From Jaltomata sinuosa (taxonomy: Eukaryota > Streptophyta > Magnoliopsida > Solanales > Solanaceae), in NCBI GenBank assembly GCA_003996215.1, contig QJPP01002954.1:1-64000 (forward strand): DNA of 64,000 nucleotides. The letters run 5' to 3'. Within the stretch, counting starts at the first letter, position 1, and the number at the start of each line of letters is the position of its first letter. Of the stretch, positions 1-10,198 are shown in pieces. A program made the position numbers and the translations under genes. The notes under the pieces were generated by a model. The model did no database searches and was not told where the DNA came from. It saw only the letters and a list, made by a program, of their open reading frames with translations.

Positions 1-360
1 TCCAAATCAACTCGAAATCGTCTCAAATTTTAGGAGAAACTTCATCTTAAGCTAGAGAACAAATCTCAATACTTTTTCTAGCTCGAATCTCTCCTAATCT
101 TCAAGACTCATTTTCAAGTTTTCAAACCTTCAAGCTCCTTTAATGGTAGAATCTTCTCTACAACTCAAAATCACTTGAAATCTTGGATTTAGACTCAAAA
201 AAACACTAGAGAATACGAATCTAGTGTCAAAAATAACAAATCAAACACAAAATTTCGGTTTTTTTTTTTTTTTTTGACAATTTTTTTTTCAAATTTTTTA
301 ACCTAAAACCTAAGAATTGTGATGGACAACTCTTAAAACCTACAGCTCTAATACCAATAC
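1..360 (-). mobile_element. Partial leader of an LTR retrotransposon leaving the left edge
   Basis: AT-rich DNA without a supported gene. At 345-356 the minus strand reads TGGTATTAGAGC, one base from the tRNA-iMet primer-binding motif TGGTATCAGAGC, and it lies four bases from the start of a short LTR at 361. That geometry marks the 5' leader of a minus-strand LTR element whose coding part would lie left of the window. T-runs occupy about 257-290. The short LTR suggests a copia-type element, but no protein domain is visible to prove it. Confidence 0.5.
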
Positions 361-593
361 TGATAACGATCTAATCAAAATGATCAAATCGATATCGGAG
401 AACAAAAAATTACAAATTAATACAAATTGAAGATTAGAGGGATTAGATTAGAACAAGGTATGAGAATAGAAGAAAGATAGGGCTTATATTGGAATATTCA
501 ACAATTCTACCAATGGGAGATAGAGAATTCAATCCAAATGCCTCGAGAAAGGATGTGTTTAATTCAAAATATATACTGGAAGGAATTATTCCA
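361..593 (-). repeat. Short LTR (about 233 bp) of the left-edge element
   Basis: The segment starts TGATAACGAT and ends ATTATTCCA, so it has the TG...CA form and weak terminal inverted similarity. It directly follows a reversed primer-binding site. To its right begins the tail of an unrelated LTR (594-667), so this element appears to have inserted into the 5' LTR of element B. The matching target duplication would be left of the window and cannot be checked. The boundaries are by eye. Confidence 0.5.
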
Positions 594-667
594 CCCACTG
601 GGTTAGCTTGGGGTCACTTGCGACACTAAGCATCGTGTTACATCTAGGGGTAGCCTCGGGCATGACA
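594..667 (+). repeat. 3' tail of the 5' LTR of element B
   Basis: About 70 bases match the end of B's 3' LTR (18683-18756): both contain GGGTCACTTG, GACACTAAGCA and CGTGTTAC and end in TGACA. It is followed at once by a primer-binding site. The rest of this roughly 2-kb LTR is displaced to the left by the insertion at 361-593. Confidence 0.75.
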
Positions 668-668
668 A

Positions 669-681
669 ACTTGATATCAGA
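669..681 (+). other. Primer-binding site of element B
   Basis: ACTTGATATCAGA, one base from the usual ACTTGGTATCAGA that pairs with the 3' end of initiator tRNA-Met. It sits immediately downstream of the LTR end at 667 and marks the start of B's minus-strand DNA synthesis. Confidence 0.7.
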
Positions 682-688
682 GAAGTCA

Positions 689-2685
689 TATCACACCCCG
701 ATGCTACCCCTAGACGTAACACATGACCTGGAACACAAGTGCTCCAGATTAATCCTTGGTCATAACATACTCAGAAATCAATTCAAGAAACAAAGAGAAA
801 GCATACTAGATACAAATAGGCAACCATAACTTAAATAAGGACAAGGCTTAAGAAGTATCAACTTCATACAACGAAAAATAAGTCTGGCTATGTCTGAAGC
901 CTCTAAACTATCATAAGAGCTGATGGGACAAGACCCCAACTAGCTCGATAAATTCGAAGAAAATAACATAAGAGAAATAGGTCTAATACTGGCCCTGGAT
1001 AATGAGGTCTCACCACTGGAAACTGGGACTCCAGCAAGATCTAGCCACGAGTGTGAGGGAACGAACCTGAATCTGCATCATGAAAGAATACAACCCAAAA
1101 TGCGTCAGTACTATAGGATGTACTGAACATGTGAGATATGCGTGAATATGATGAAAACATACTTAAAATATACTTAAAACCGAGTTTATGTAAAAAGGAA
1201 TATCATAAGTGCACATCATAACTTTAGTGGTAAACATGAGATAAGAGTCAAACTTCAAATAAATATCATAAGTTTAAACAAGTCAAACCATTCGTATGTG
1301 AGTTTCTTATAACCGATAATAGATCATACGAGCTACATGAAATCTAACTATGTAACCCTAATTAGCAAAGCTAACTTGAATCGTGCCAAGGAAGGAGTCA
1401 CCATATCCAACTATATAACCCTAGTTGGCAAAGCTACCCTAATGCCCGCTAAAGCACAGGACACCATACATCAAGATGTGGAACCACTCTATGGGCACTT
1501 CATAACCTACGCTGTCAACGTAGTTTTGGACTTGGGTAATGGAACCCTTATCGCTCGATGCTAAATACTACTCCCAAAACATGTACGTATCGCTCAAAAA
1601 TTCATAGTGGCACAATCTCATGCCAAATCTTATTGAAAAGCATGCAAGTACATCGGGCATGATGCAATTCTCATATCATAAGTTCTTGAAGCTTAGCATA
1701 GTCATACTTGAAAACATACTTTTCCTTCTTAGATTCATACTTGAAGAATTTAGCATGCATTTTCATAAATACATAAAGACATGTTATTTAAACATGTGAA
1801 CTTTTACTTGGAAATATGCAATTCAATGAAATCATGCTAGAAATCAACTTTAATGCATGGGCTTTTGAAACCGATTAAGTGATCTTAATCAAATCATAAA
1901 TAAACCATGAGAAACCATGAATTGATGCATAGAAACTGATTTCATAAGCTTTCCCCAATTTAGATCAAAACTCTAATTTCACAAGTTCATAATTCAAAAT
2001 AAGAATTGGGGATTTTGGGTACAAGGGTGAAAGGAACCCATTGTTGGATACCCACATACCTTGATTGAAGCTAACCCACTTGTAATTGAAAAGAAAAGGA
2101 GACTTGAACTTGGAGCTTGAGACTTGGAGCTTGAAGGAGTTCTTTTCCTTTTTGGGAGATGAATGAGGTGATGACAAGAGACTTAGGCTAATGAGGGTGA
2201 AAATCCTTCTAGAAATAGTCAAAACGATATCATTTAGGAGTTAAAAGGGTAGGTAATAACTAAAATACCCCTGGGACATAATTAGGAAAAAGCTTTCATG
2301 AGCCGTAGAAGTAACCACGAGTCGTGGATTGGACTCGTGGTTCCTGAGCCCAAAATTCAAGCTGCGAAAGACTTCCAACAATTTAATAAAATGACTTGTA
2401 GAAACTTCTATGAGTCATGGATCCCACACATGGTTCCTGGGGAGATTGGCAACCCTCAGTTTGAGTTTTACGAGTTGGTTCCACGACTCATGGAACCATC
2501 CACAGATCGTGAACCTGTCTCGTGGTTCCCAGACCTAAGTATGATCTGAAGGACTAGTTTCACGGGTCTCTTCCACGACTCATGGTTACTTCCACAGGTC
2601 GTGAACTTGACTCGTGATCCTTGGAAGTTTCAAAATTTCTATTAGTTTTGTGTTTAAAAGCTAGATCAAATTCTGGGGTATTACA
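689..2685 (-). mobile_element. Solo LTR C, same broad LTR family as A and B
   Basis: On the plus strand it begins TATCACACCCCGATGC and ends GGGGTATTACA, matching the reversed ends of A's LTRs (TGTCACGCCCC ... GGGTGTTACA). No coding DNA is attached, so it is a solo LTR, the usual product of recombination between the two LTRs of one element. The flanks are AGTCA (684-688) and TGTCA (2686-2690), a 5-bp target duplication with one change. It interrupts the leader of B between primer site and gag. Bases 2300-2640 carry a field of CCACGA/TCGTGG words on both strands. Small ORFs inside it look like chance. Confidence 0.8.
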
Positions 2686-2786
2686 TGTCATTAGGAAAAA
2701 CTTCCCTTCTTCCTTTCTAGTTCGTGATATAGAGTATGAACTCTATTTAATCGCCTTCTAACTCGTGCTCTACGTGTTTCAGAAAA

Positions 2787-3124
2787 ATGCCTCCTAGAAG
2801 AGCCAATGCCAAGAATCAGCCAGCACCATCAACTTCAGCAGACCCTCTGATGAGCAAGTGACTCTCACCGAATTTAGGTTTGCTTTTCAGGTGCTTGCTC
2901 ATGCCATGACCACTCAGGTCAACCAGCAGGTGATGGCACCAGCTCCACCTTATCCCAACACTACTGCAACAAGGATTCGAGACTTCACTCGGATGAACCC
3001 TCTAGAATTTCATGGGTCCAAGTCAGAAGAGGATCCACAAGAGTTCCTTGATGACATTCAGAAGGTGACAAATATTATGGGTGTCACTCTAGTCGAGAGT
3101 GCATACTTAGCCGCTTACCAGTTG
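2787..3124 (+). pseudogene. gag of element B, 5' part
   Basis: The capsid gene starts at ATG 2787 (MPPRRANAKNQ), after the resumed leader at 2686. It soon suffers a frameshift near 2850; the following frame reads VTLTEFRFAFQVLAHAM and RDFTRMNPLEFHGSK, typical of chromovirus GAG and like element A's RVHDFIYMNPPEFWGPK. The frame breaks off at AAYQL because element A is inserted at 3125, and resumes at 12281 with KGVAYTWYQQW. GAG would form the cytoplasmic virus-like particle. It is not functional here. Confidence 0.8.
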
Positions 3125-5225
3125 TGTCACGCCCCGAGGCTACCCCCTGGACGTAACACGAGACCCGAACCACAAGTGTCCCGAGTTAATCCTTGGTCAT
3201 AGCATAACTCAGGTAAATCAAGTAAAGGAGCGGAAGCATAATAAGCAAATCCAGAATATAAGCATAGATAGTCAAGTTGAATGAGAAATACAATATAGAG
3301 AAAAGACTCGAACACTGTCTATGTCTGAAAAGCCTCTAAGCTAGCATATGGAGTTGATGGGACAAAACCCCAACTAACTCGACAATCTGAAAGAAAGATA
3401 AACAATACAACTAGAATGAAAACTCATCCTCGAACTATGAGGACTCACCAATGCTGACTGGATAACCGGCTCTAACTAGCCACGAGCCTGATGGGAAACA
3501 CCTGAATCTGCATCATCAAAGGATACATAATAAGATATGCGTTAGTACTATGGAATGTACTGAGTATATAAGGGATGCATGAACATGACAAAACATGCTA
3601 AGTATGATTCAACAATCGAAATCATGCTTTAAAGGTAAAACTAGATGCAAATGACTCTATGAACTACCACAAGTTGAAAACATGATTATAAACAAGAGTC
3701 TGATATCTGAATAAGAGTCAAATACATTTTTAAAGCGTAAACTGTTTCTGAGGGAAGTTCTCTAACCGACATAGACCATGTGATCTACATGGAATCCAAT
3801 GTATACGCCCCATCGAGAGGACCCAATATACCTTGCCAGGGTATAAAGGCATGACTGTGGCGTGATCACTAAATCTGATACCCAACAGAGGGGACTTATA
3901 AACCTATGGGGGCACATAGTTCTGGGATCAAGGGTACTCTCACCCTGTCCAACTCGGTGCAAAATACTACTCCCAAAACATACATATAGCTCATATAATA
4001 CTAGGGCATATCTGATGCCAAAACTGATCATAACTGAAGACATATCTGATGTCAAAACTGTTTGAAAAGCAATAAGACATATCTGATGCCATGCAATTCA
4101 AATTCATGATTTTAAAGACTTAGCATAACTATAATTCAAATCATGCTTTACCTTTCTAATTTCATACTTGAAGAATTAAGCATGCAATTTCATAAACACA
4201 AGAAAGGTCATGATATCTAATCATGTCAAATTTCTCTTGAAAACATGAAATTCAATGGGGTCATGCTATAAAGCAACTTTAATGCTTGGGCTTTTAAAAC
4301 CAATGGGGGAATCATGATCAAATCAAATTTAAGCAATAAGGAGCCATGAACTTAAGAATAGAAACTGATTTCATAAGTTTTCCCCAATTTAGATCAAAAC
4401 CCTAATTTCACAAATTCATGAATCACTTTGAGAATTGGGGACCCATTGTTGAATACCCACATACCTTGATTGAAGCTAACCCACTTGAATTGAAAAGACT
4501 TAGGAGACTTGAACTTGGATCTTGAGACTTGGAGGTTGGAGAAGAACTTTTCCTTTTTGGGAGAAGAATGAAGTAATAAGAAGGAACTTAGGCTAATGAG
4601 GGTGAAAACCCTACTTGAAATAGTCAAAATGACATCATTTAGGAGTTAAAAGGGTGGGTAATGACTAAAATGCCCCTGGGACCTAAATAAGAAATTGCAA
4701 GAAAAAAGGCCACCTCACAGGCTACCCGACGAGCGTCACACCCACGACGGCCTGTCGGCCAAGGCTTCGGGCAAGGGTACCTTGGTTGAGGTCTGCTGGA
4801 CCATTTCGACGACGAGCTCCCATGGCCCGTCGTGCCTGCAACGCCCGTGGGGTTGCCCATCGAGGGAAAGGTGGACAAGGAGGGAGGAGACCTGGATCAA
4901 TCCGACGGCCTGCTCCCACGGGTTGTCATACCCACGATGCTCGTGGCCTAACCCATCAGGGGAATTGGGGTGATGGGGAAATGTGGTTGGGGAATCCCGA
5001 TGGTGGGTTCCCATGGGTCGTCAAACCTACGACATCTATCATGACCGCCCATCAGGATGAGGCAACTGGGCACAACCTCACTGTTTGGTTTCCACAGGGT
5101 AACCCACGGGCCGTCTGAGCTACGACGCCCGTGGCACTGCCCGTGGTGACCTACAGTTTGTAGAAAAGGTAGAAAACTCACTGGATTTAGAATTTAATAG
5201 TTGGTTTGGGTTACGGGGTGTTACA
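3125..5225 (-). repeat. 3' LTR of element A
   Basis: On the plus strand it runs from TGTCACGCCCCGAGG to CGGGGTGTTACA, so in element sense it is TGTAACA...TGACA. It is about 2.1 kb and pairs with 10199-12275. Relative to its partner it lacks about 26 bases near 4440 but keeps about 37 bases near 4105-4140 that the other copy lost. Bases 4735-5150 form a GC-rich field of ACGGGC/GCCCGT-type words on both strands, which creates spurious ORFs. Confidence 0.9.
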
Positions 5226-5241
5226 ATATCTCCCCCTTGGG
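5226..5241 (-). other. Polypurine tract of element A
   Basis: The minus strand reads CCAAGGGGGAGATAT directly before the 3' LTR. This purine-rich tract primes plus-strand DNA synthesis. Element B has the nearly identical CCCAAGGGGGGGATAT at 16722-16737. Confidence 0.8.
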
Positions 5242-5436
5242 ATCATTTGTCCTTGAATGAAGACTCAAGTAAGGGAAACCAGAAAGAAACAGCCCAACCA
5301 AGCAACAAAACATGAAAACTGAGCTTGCAACTTAAAACATGCTCAACTAACTTTGGAAAACATGATGCATGCTAGGATCACGAGGGGAACTGATGGAAAA
5401 GAATCGGTGGGATATATTAAGGAGGGAACTAGTACT

Positions 5437-6935
5437 TCAAGCTTGAACGGAATCGGGAGGAAAGAGATGGGGATATTTGGCCTTCATGGCCTCTTCCGCT
5501 TCCCAAGTAGCTCTCTCAACAAGCTAATTTCTCCAAAGAAATTTCATCGAAGTGACTTTTTTGTTCCTCAACCTTCGAATCTGACGATCAAGGATCTCCA
5601 CGGGAACCTCCTCATAAGTGAGACTATCCTTCACACCCACATCCTCTAAAGGAACAATCAAGGTTGGATCACCAACACATTTCTTCAACAAGGAAACATG
5701 GAAAACTGGATGAACCGCTTCTAATTATGTTGGCAAATCCAACTCATAGGCAACACTACCAACTCTCCTCAAAATCCGATAAGGACCTACAAAACAGGGA
5801 CTGAGCTTCCCTTTCTTGCCAAATCTCATCACACCCTTCATGGATGACACTTTCAATAAAACCCAATCATCAACTTCAAATTCTAATTCCCTTTTTCTCA
5901 CATCCGCGTATGATTTCTGTCGACTATGAGCGGTCTTCAACCTCTCCCTAATAAGTTGAACCTTCTCTATGGTCTCATGCACCAAATCTGGGCCAATCAA
6001 GACTGCCTCACCTACCTCAAACCAACCAATAGGAGATCTACATCTCCGGCCATAAAGTACCTCATAAGGAGCCATCTGAATGCTAGAGTGAATGTTGTTG
6101 TTATAGGCAAACTCGATAAGAGGTAAGTGATCATCCCAACTACCTTTGAAATCAATCACACAAGCTCTCAATATATACTCCAAAGTCTGAATGGTACACT
6201 CAGCCTGGCCATCCGTCTGAGGGTGAAAATTTATGCTAAGCTTCACCTGAGTACCAAGACCCTTCTGAAATGATCTCCAAAATTGGAAAGTAAACTGACG
6301 ACCTCTCTCTAAAATGATAGACAATGGAACACCATACAATCGGACTATCTCCCAGATGTAGAGTCTGTCACAGTCATTTGCTGAATCCATAGTCTTAAAA
6401 TCCAGGAAATGGGATGATTTAGTCATCCGGTCCACAATCACCCAAATCGAATCATGTTACCTTCGAGTACGAGGCAAACCAGTAATAAAGTCCATATTGA
6501 TTGCTTCCCATTTCCAAGTGGGAAGGTCAATATCTTGAATCATACCACCCGGCCTTTGATGCTCCACCTTTACTTGTTGACAGTTGGGACACTTAGCCAC
6601 AAACCCGGCTATGTCCTTCTTCATACCATTCAACCAAAAGACTTCCCGTAGAACATATTACATCTTTGTGGCACCCGAATGAATGGAATATTGGTAACTA
6701 TGATCCTCAGTAAGAATCTGTTGTCGTAACCCACACATAAGGGACCCTGATAGCGAAGCACACCATCTCCCCCTTGGGAGAAAACCTCAACCCACTGCTG
6801 ATGAACTGCACCCTTAAGCTGAAGTAAAATGGGATCCTTATCTTGCATTGCCTTCACCTCAGCTACCAAGGATGATTCAGCACTATTTTGGACAATAACA
6901 CCACCTTTGGTTGAGTCCATAAGGCGAACTCCCAA
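5437..6935 (-). pseudogene. Integrase and chromodomain of element A
   Basis: The 3' third of pol, ending at a TGA at 5437-5439. In order: the zinc-binding domain with KCPNCQQVKVEHQ, the DDE core (WVIVDRMTKSSHF, then RGRQF, then DGQAECTIQTLE), the C-terminal fold with VLLKVSSMKGVMRFGKKGKL and AVHPVFHVSLLKK, and a chromodomain-like tail with EILDRQIRRLRN and ATWEAEEAMKAKYPHLFP. The longest open stretch is 5725-6441. Defects include a frameshift near 6650, a stop at about 6450, stops in the tail, and a second catalytic position reading LERG where relatives read SDRG. The enzyme would insert element DNA into chromatin; the chromodomain would guide it to marked nucleosomes. Confidence 0.87.
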
Positions 6936-8597
6936 CTAAGCAATCCTATGAACCTCTTTAACCAATTCCTTCTTTCCATCTTCCACAGAAGATACACTAC
7001 CCATAGACAATCTACTAAGGGCATCCGCCACAACATTGGCCTTACCCGGATGGTAAAGTACACTCATGTCGTAATCCTTAAGAAGTTCAAGCCACCTTCT
7101 TTGTTGCAAATTCAATTCCTTCTGAGTGAACACATACTGAAGACTCTTATGATCAGTGAATACATCCACGTGCACCCCATACAAATAATGTCTCCAAATA
7201 TTCAAAGCAAAGACCACGGCTGCTAACTCAAGATCATGAGTAGGGTAGTTCTTCTCATGAGTCTTAAGTTGTCTAGAGGCATACACAATCACCTTATCAC
7301 GCTGCATCAAAACAGAACCCAAACCAATCCTAGAAGCATCACAATACACCATAAAGTCATCTAGGCCTTCGGGTAGAGCTAACACTGGAGCTGTGGTCAA
7401 TCTAGTCTTCAATTCCTGAAAGTTCTTCCCACACCAATTGGACCACTGAAATTTTACCTTCTTCTGAGTCAATCAGGTCAAAGGGGCAGCAATGGAAGAA
7501 AATCCTTCCACAAACCTCCTGTAGTAACCAGCCAAACCCAAAAAGCTTCTAATATCAGATAGGGAAGTAGGTCTAGGCCAGTTATTTACCGCCTCAATCT
7601 TTTGAGAATCGACTCGAATACCATCTCTAGTCACAATGTGACCTAGAAAAGCAACAGATTGCATCTAAAACTGACACTTGCTAAACTTAGCAAATAACTG
7701 CCGGTCCTTGAGAGTTTGCAACACACTTCTCACATGGTCCATATGCTACTCCTCACTCCGAGAGTAGATAAGGATATCATTAATGAAAACAATCATAAAC
7801 ATATCCAAATACTGTTTGAACACACAGTTCATCAAATCCATAAAAGCTGCAGGAGCATTTGTTAGACCAAAAGACATAACAACAAACTCATAATGACTAT
7901 ACCGAGTTCTGAAGGCGGTCTTCGGAATATCACACTCTCCAACACGAAGATGATGATAACCGGATCTAAGGTCAATTTTGGAGAAGAAACTAGCACCCTG
8001 AAGCTGATTGAACAAGTCATCAATCCTCGGAATGGGATATTTATTCTTGATTGTGACCTTGTTCAACTGACGGTAGTCAATACACATTCTAAGAGAACCA
8101 TCTTTCTTTCGAACAAGTAAAACGGGAGCACCCCATGGGGAAATGCTAGGCCTGATGAAACCCTTATCAAGAAGATCCTTCAACTGATCCTTCAACTCTT
8201 TAAGTTCAGTGGGAGCCATCCTATAAGGAGTAATAGAGATAGGATTTACATCTGGAAGAAGATCTATCCCAAAGTCGATTTCTCATTCGGGAGGGACTCC
8301 GGGCAAATCCTCAAGAAACACTTCTGGGAATTCATTCACAATGGGAACAGACTGAAGGGATGGGGTTTTAGACTCCGTGTCCATAACCCACACTATATGA
8401 TAAACATACCACTTTGAAATCATCTTCCTAGCCTTAAGATAAGATATGAAACGACCTTTTGAGGATGGGGGACTACCTTGCCATTCTAAGACGGGTTCAT
8501 TTGGAAACTTAAAACTGACAACCCGAGTACGACATTCAACAGAAGCATAGCAAACATGTAGCCAATCCATACCAAGAATAACATCAAAATCTGTCAT
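6936..8597 (-). pseudogene. Protease C-terminus, reverse transcriptase and RNase H of element A
   Basis: 8283-8597 holds the end of the protease domain (DFDVILGMDWL) and the linker to RT. The RT block 7746-8219 has MAPTELKELKDQL, SPWGAPVLLVRKKDGS, MCIDYRQLNKVTIKN and FFSKIDLRSGY. The catalytic FIDD is changed to FIND, which should abolish polymerase activity. 7473-7664 carries the thumb (SFLGLAGYYRRFVEGF). RNase H lies in 6936-7472 (YCDASRIGLGSVLMQ, DLELAAVVFALNIWRHYLYG, FTDHKSLQYVFTQKELN, GKANVVADALSR). Single stops separate the blocks (about 8285, 7744, 7665, 7473 and 6936), several being Gln-to-TAG or Arg-to-TGA changes. Without them it would be one continuous frame. Confidence 0.9.
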
Positions 8598-8648
8598 CTC
8601 AAACTCTACTAAATCCGCTAAGGTGACTCTATAAAGGACCGAGATAGA

Positions 8649-10028
8649 TCAATTTTGGTAGATTCTTTTGGCTAAGACTGACTCACCAATAGGAGTAGAA
8701 ACACAAAAGGGTTCTAAAAGCAATTCAGGACATACTTCAAATTTGCATGCTATATAAGGGGTCACAAAAGATAAGGAGGCACCCGGGTCCAACAAAGCAT
8801 ACACATCAAAAGAGAAGACTTTCAACATACCAATGATAACATCTAGAGAAGACTCTTGGTCCTGACGAGAGGACATATCATAAAGATGATTCTGGCGCTG
8901 ACCACCAAAACTAGAAGCTGTGCCCTGCTGGGCTAGTCGACCTCCTGGGGCTGCTAGAGCAGGCTGAGCCCTACCATCACCTTGCCCCTTTTTAGGTGAA
9001 GGGCAATCTCTGATTTGATGTCCAATTTGACAACAACCAAAACAACCCTCTCTACCAGTCAAACACTCACCGGGGTGATTCTTCCCACACTTGGCACAAA
9101 CTAGAAAAGAAGGCCCCTTTGTACCACTACTATGAGAATAAGAGCCTGCACCTCTACCGAACTGATCATGATGGGTCCTGGAGGCCTGAGAAGGAGTACT
9201 GGCCGAAGAATGCACGGGTCCTAATGACCTCTTCTGAAATGAGGAGCGATGTCCACTACCGGACCTCTGATGACCAAAACCTAATCCCTCAGATCTAGCC
9301 CTCTTGTTCTCCCTAGCCATCTCCATAAGCCTGTCTCCTTCAATCTGGTAAGCATGGGTCATGAGTCTGGAAATATTCATATCACTCAACAGCATAGCAT
9401 ACCTACACTTCTTTTTCACTAAATCTGAAACCCCATAGATAAAGTTTCTCATCTGATCATGTGGGTCTGCTACCATAGAGAGGGCATACCTAGACAACTG
9501 AGTGAACTTCAAACTGTACTCCTGAATAGTCATAAATCCTTGTCTCAAGTTCACAAAATCCTCAGTCTTTGCTTGCCTCAACTCTCGGGGAAAGAACCGG
9601 TCAAGGAAGGCTCTCTCAAAACACTCCCAAGTCATAGGTACCTCATCCCTAGCTCTAGCTTCCTTCCATTGCGTGAACAGAATATGAGCCACATCCTTGA
9701 GTTGATAGGATGTCAACTCAACACAGTCAACTCCAACTACTTGCATCACCTCAAAGATTTTCTTCACTTCATCAATATAATTTAATAGATCCTCATTCAC
9801 CTTCGGACCCCAAAACTCTGGCGGGTTCATATAGATAAAATCATGAACTCGGGCCGCTACGCCACCTTGAGGGTGGAAGAGGGCAGGAGCCTGCTGATTG
9901 GCCTGAGCGGCCAAGGTATGGGCTAGCAAATGGATGGCGCTCCTAAACTCCTCATTCGAGACCTCAAAGGCCGGAACTGGAGGAGCAAAATTCTGAGTGG
10001 CTCGGTGAGACATAGCATGTCGAGGCAT
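8649..10028 (-). CDS. GAG-protease ORF of element A (459 codons)
   Basis: The longest open frame in the window. ATG at 10028 (MPRHAMSHRATQ) lies about 150 bases after the primer site. Residues 30-220 are the retrotransposon GAG fold (VHDFIYMNPPEFWGPK, TWECFERAFLDRFFPRELR, VNLRQGFMTIQEYSLKFTQLSRYA). A Ser/Gly/Gln-rich basic linker follows, then a zinc knuckle CFGCCQIGHQIRDC with all CCHC ligands at about residues 332-345. The protease starts near residue 405 with the active-site segment YALLDPGASLSFVTP; it reads D-P-G rather than D-S/T-G. The frame closes at 8649, so the domain is split from its C-terminal half at 8283-8597. The GAG moiety could still be made as protein; the protease as annotated is incomplete. 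Confidence 0.85.
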   Translation of the reverse strand: MPRHAMSHRATQNFAPPVPAFEVSNEEFRSAIHLLAHTLAAQANQQAPALFHPQGGVAARVHDFIYMNPPEFWGPKVNEDLLNYIDEVKKIFEVMQVVGVDCVELTSYQLKDVAHILFTQWKEARARDEVPMTWECFERAFLDRFFPRELRQAKTEDFVNLRQGFMTIQEYSLKFTQLSRYALSMVADPHDQMRNFIYGVSDLVKKKCRYAMLLSDMNISRLMTHAYQIEGDRLMEMARENKRARSEGLGFGHQRSGSGHRSSFQKRSLGPVHSSASTPSQASRTHHDQFGRGAGSYSHSSGTKGPSFLVCAKCGKNHPGECLTGREGCFGCCQIGHQIRDCPSPKKGQGDGRAQPALAAPGGRLAQQGTASSFGGQRQNHLYDMSSRQDQESSLDVIIGMLKVFSFDVYALLDPGASLSFVTPYIACKFEVCPELLLEPFCVSTPIGESVLAKRIYQN

Positions 10029-10181
10029 GATCTGAAACGTACAAGGTAAGGGTTAGAGGAACATTAGAGTTAAGATCTATCACATAATATGATCATGAAA
10101 GAAGTGAACATCTCATAGCTTCCCCCTCATATGTGTGAAGCGCGATATAGCTTTCAGACATCCTAGGACTCTTGAATATGA

Positions 10182-10195
10182 GGCTCTGATACCAA
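10182..10195 (-). other. Primer-binding site of element A
   Basis: The minus strand reads TTGGTATCAGAGCC, an exact match to the motif complementary to the 3' end of plant initiator tRNA-Met, three bases inside the 5' LTR boundary at 10199. Confidence 0.88.
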
Positions 10196-10198
10196 GTT

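Noticed and set aside
4639..5181. Several overlapping ORFs on both strands
   Set aside because: They fall in the GC-rich inverted-word field of A's LTR, where stop codons are rare on both strands; they do not persist in the partner LTR.
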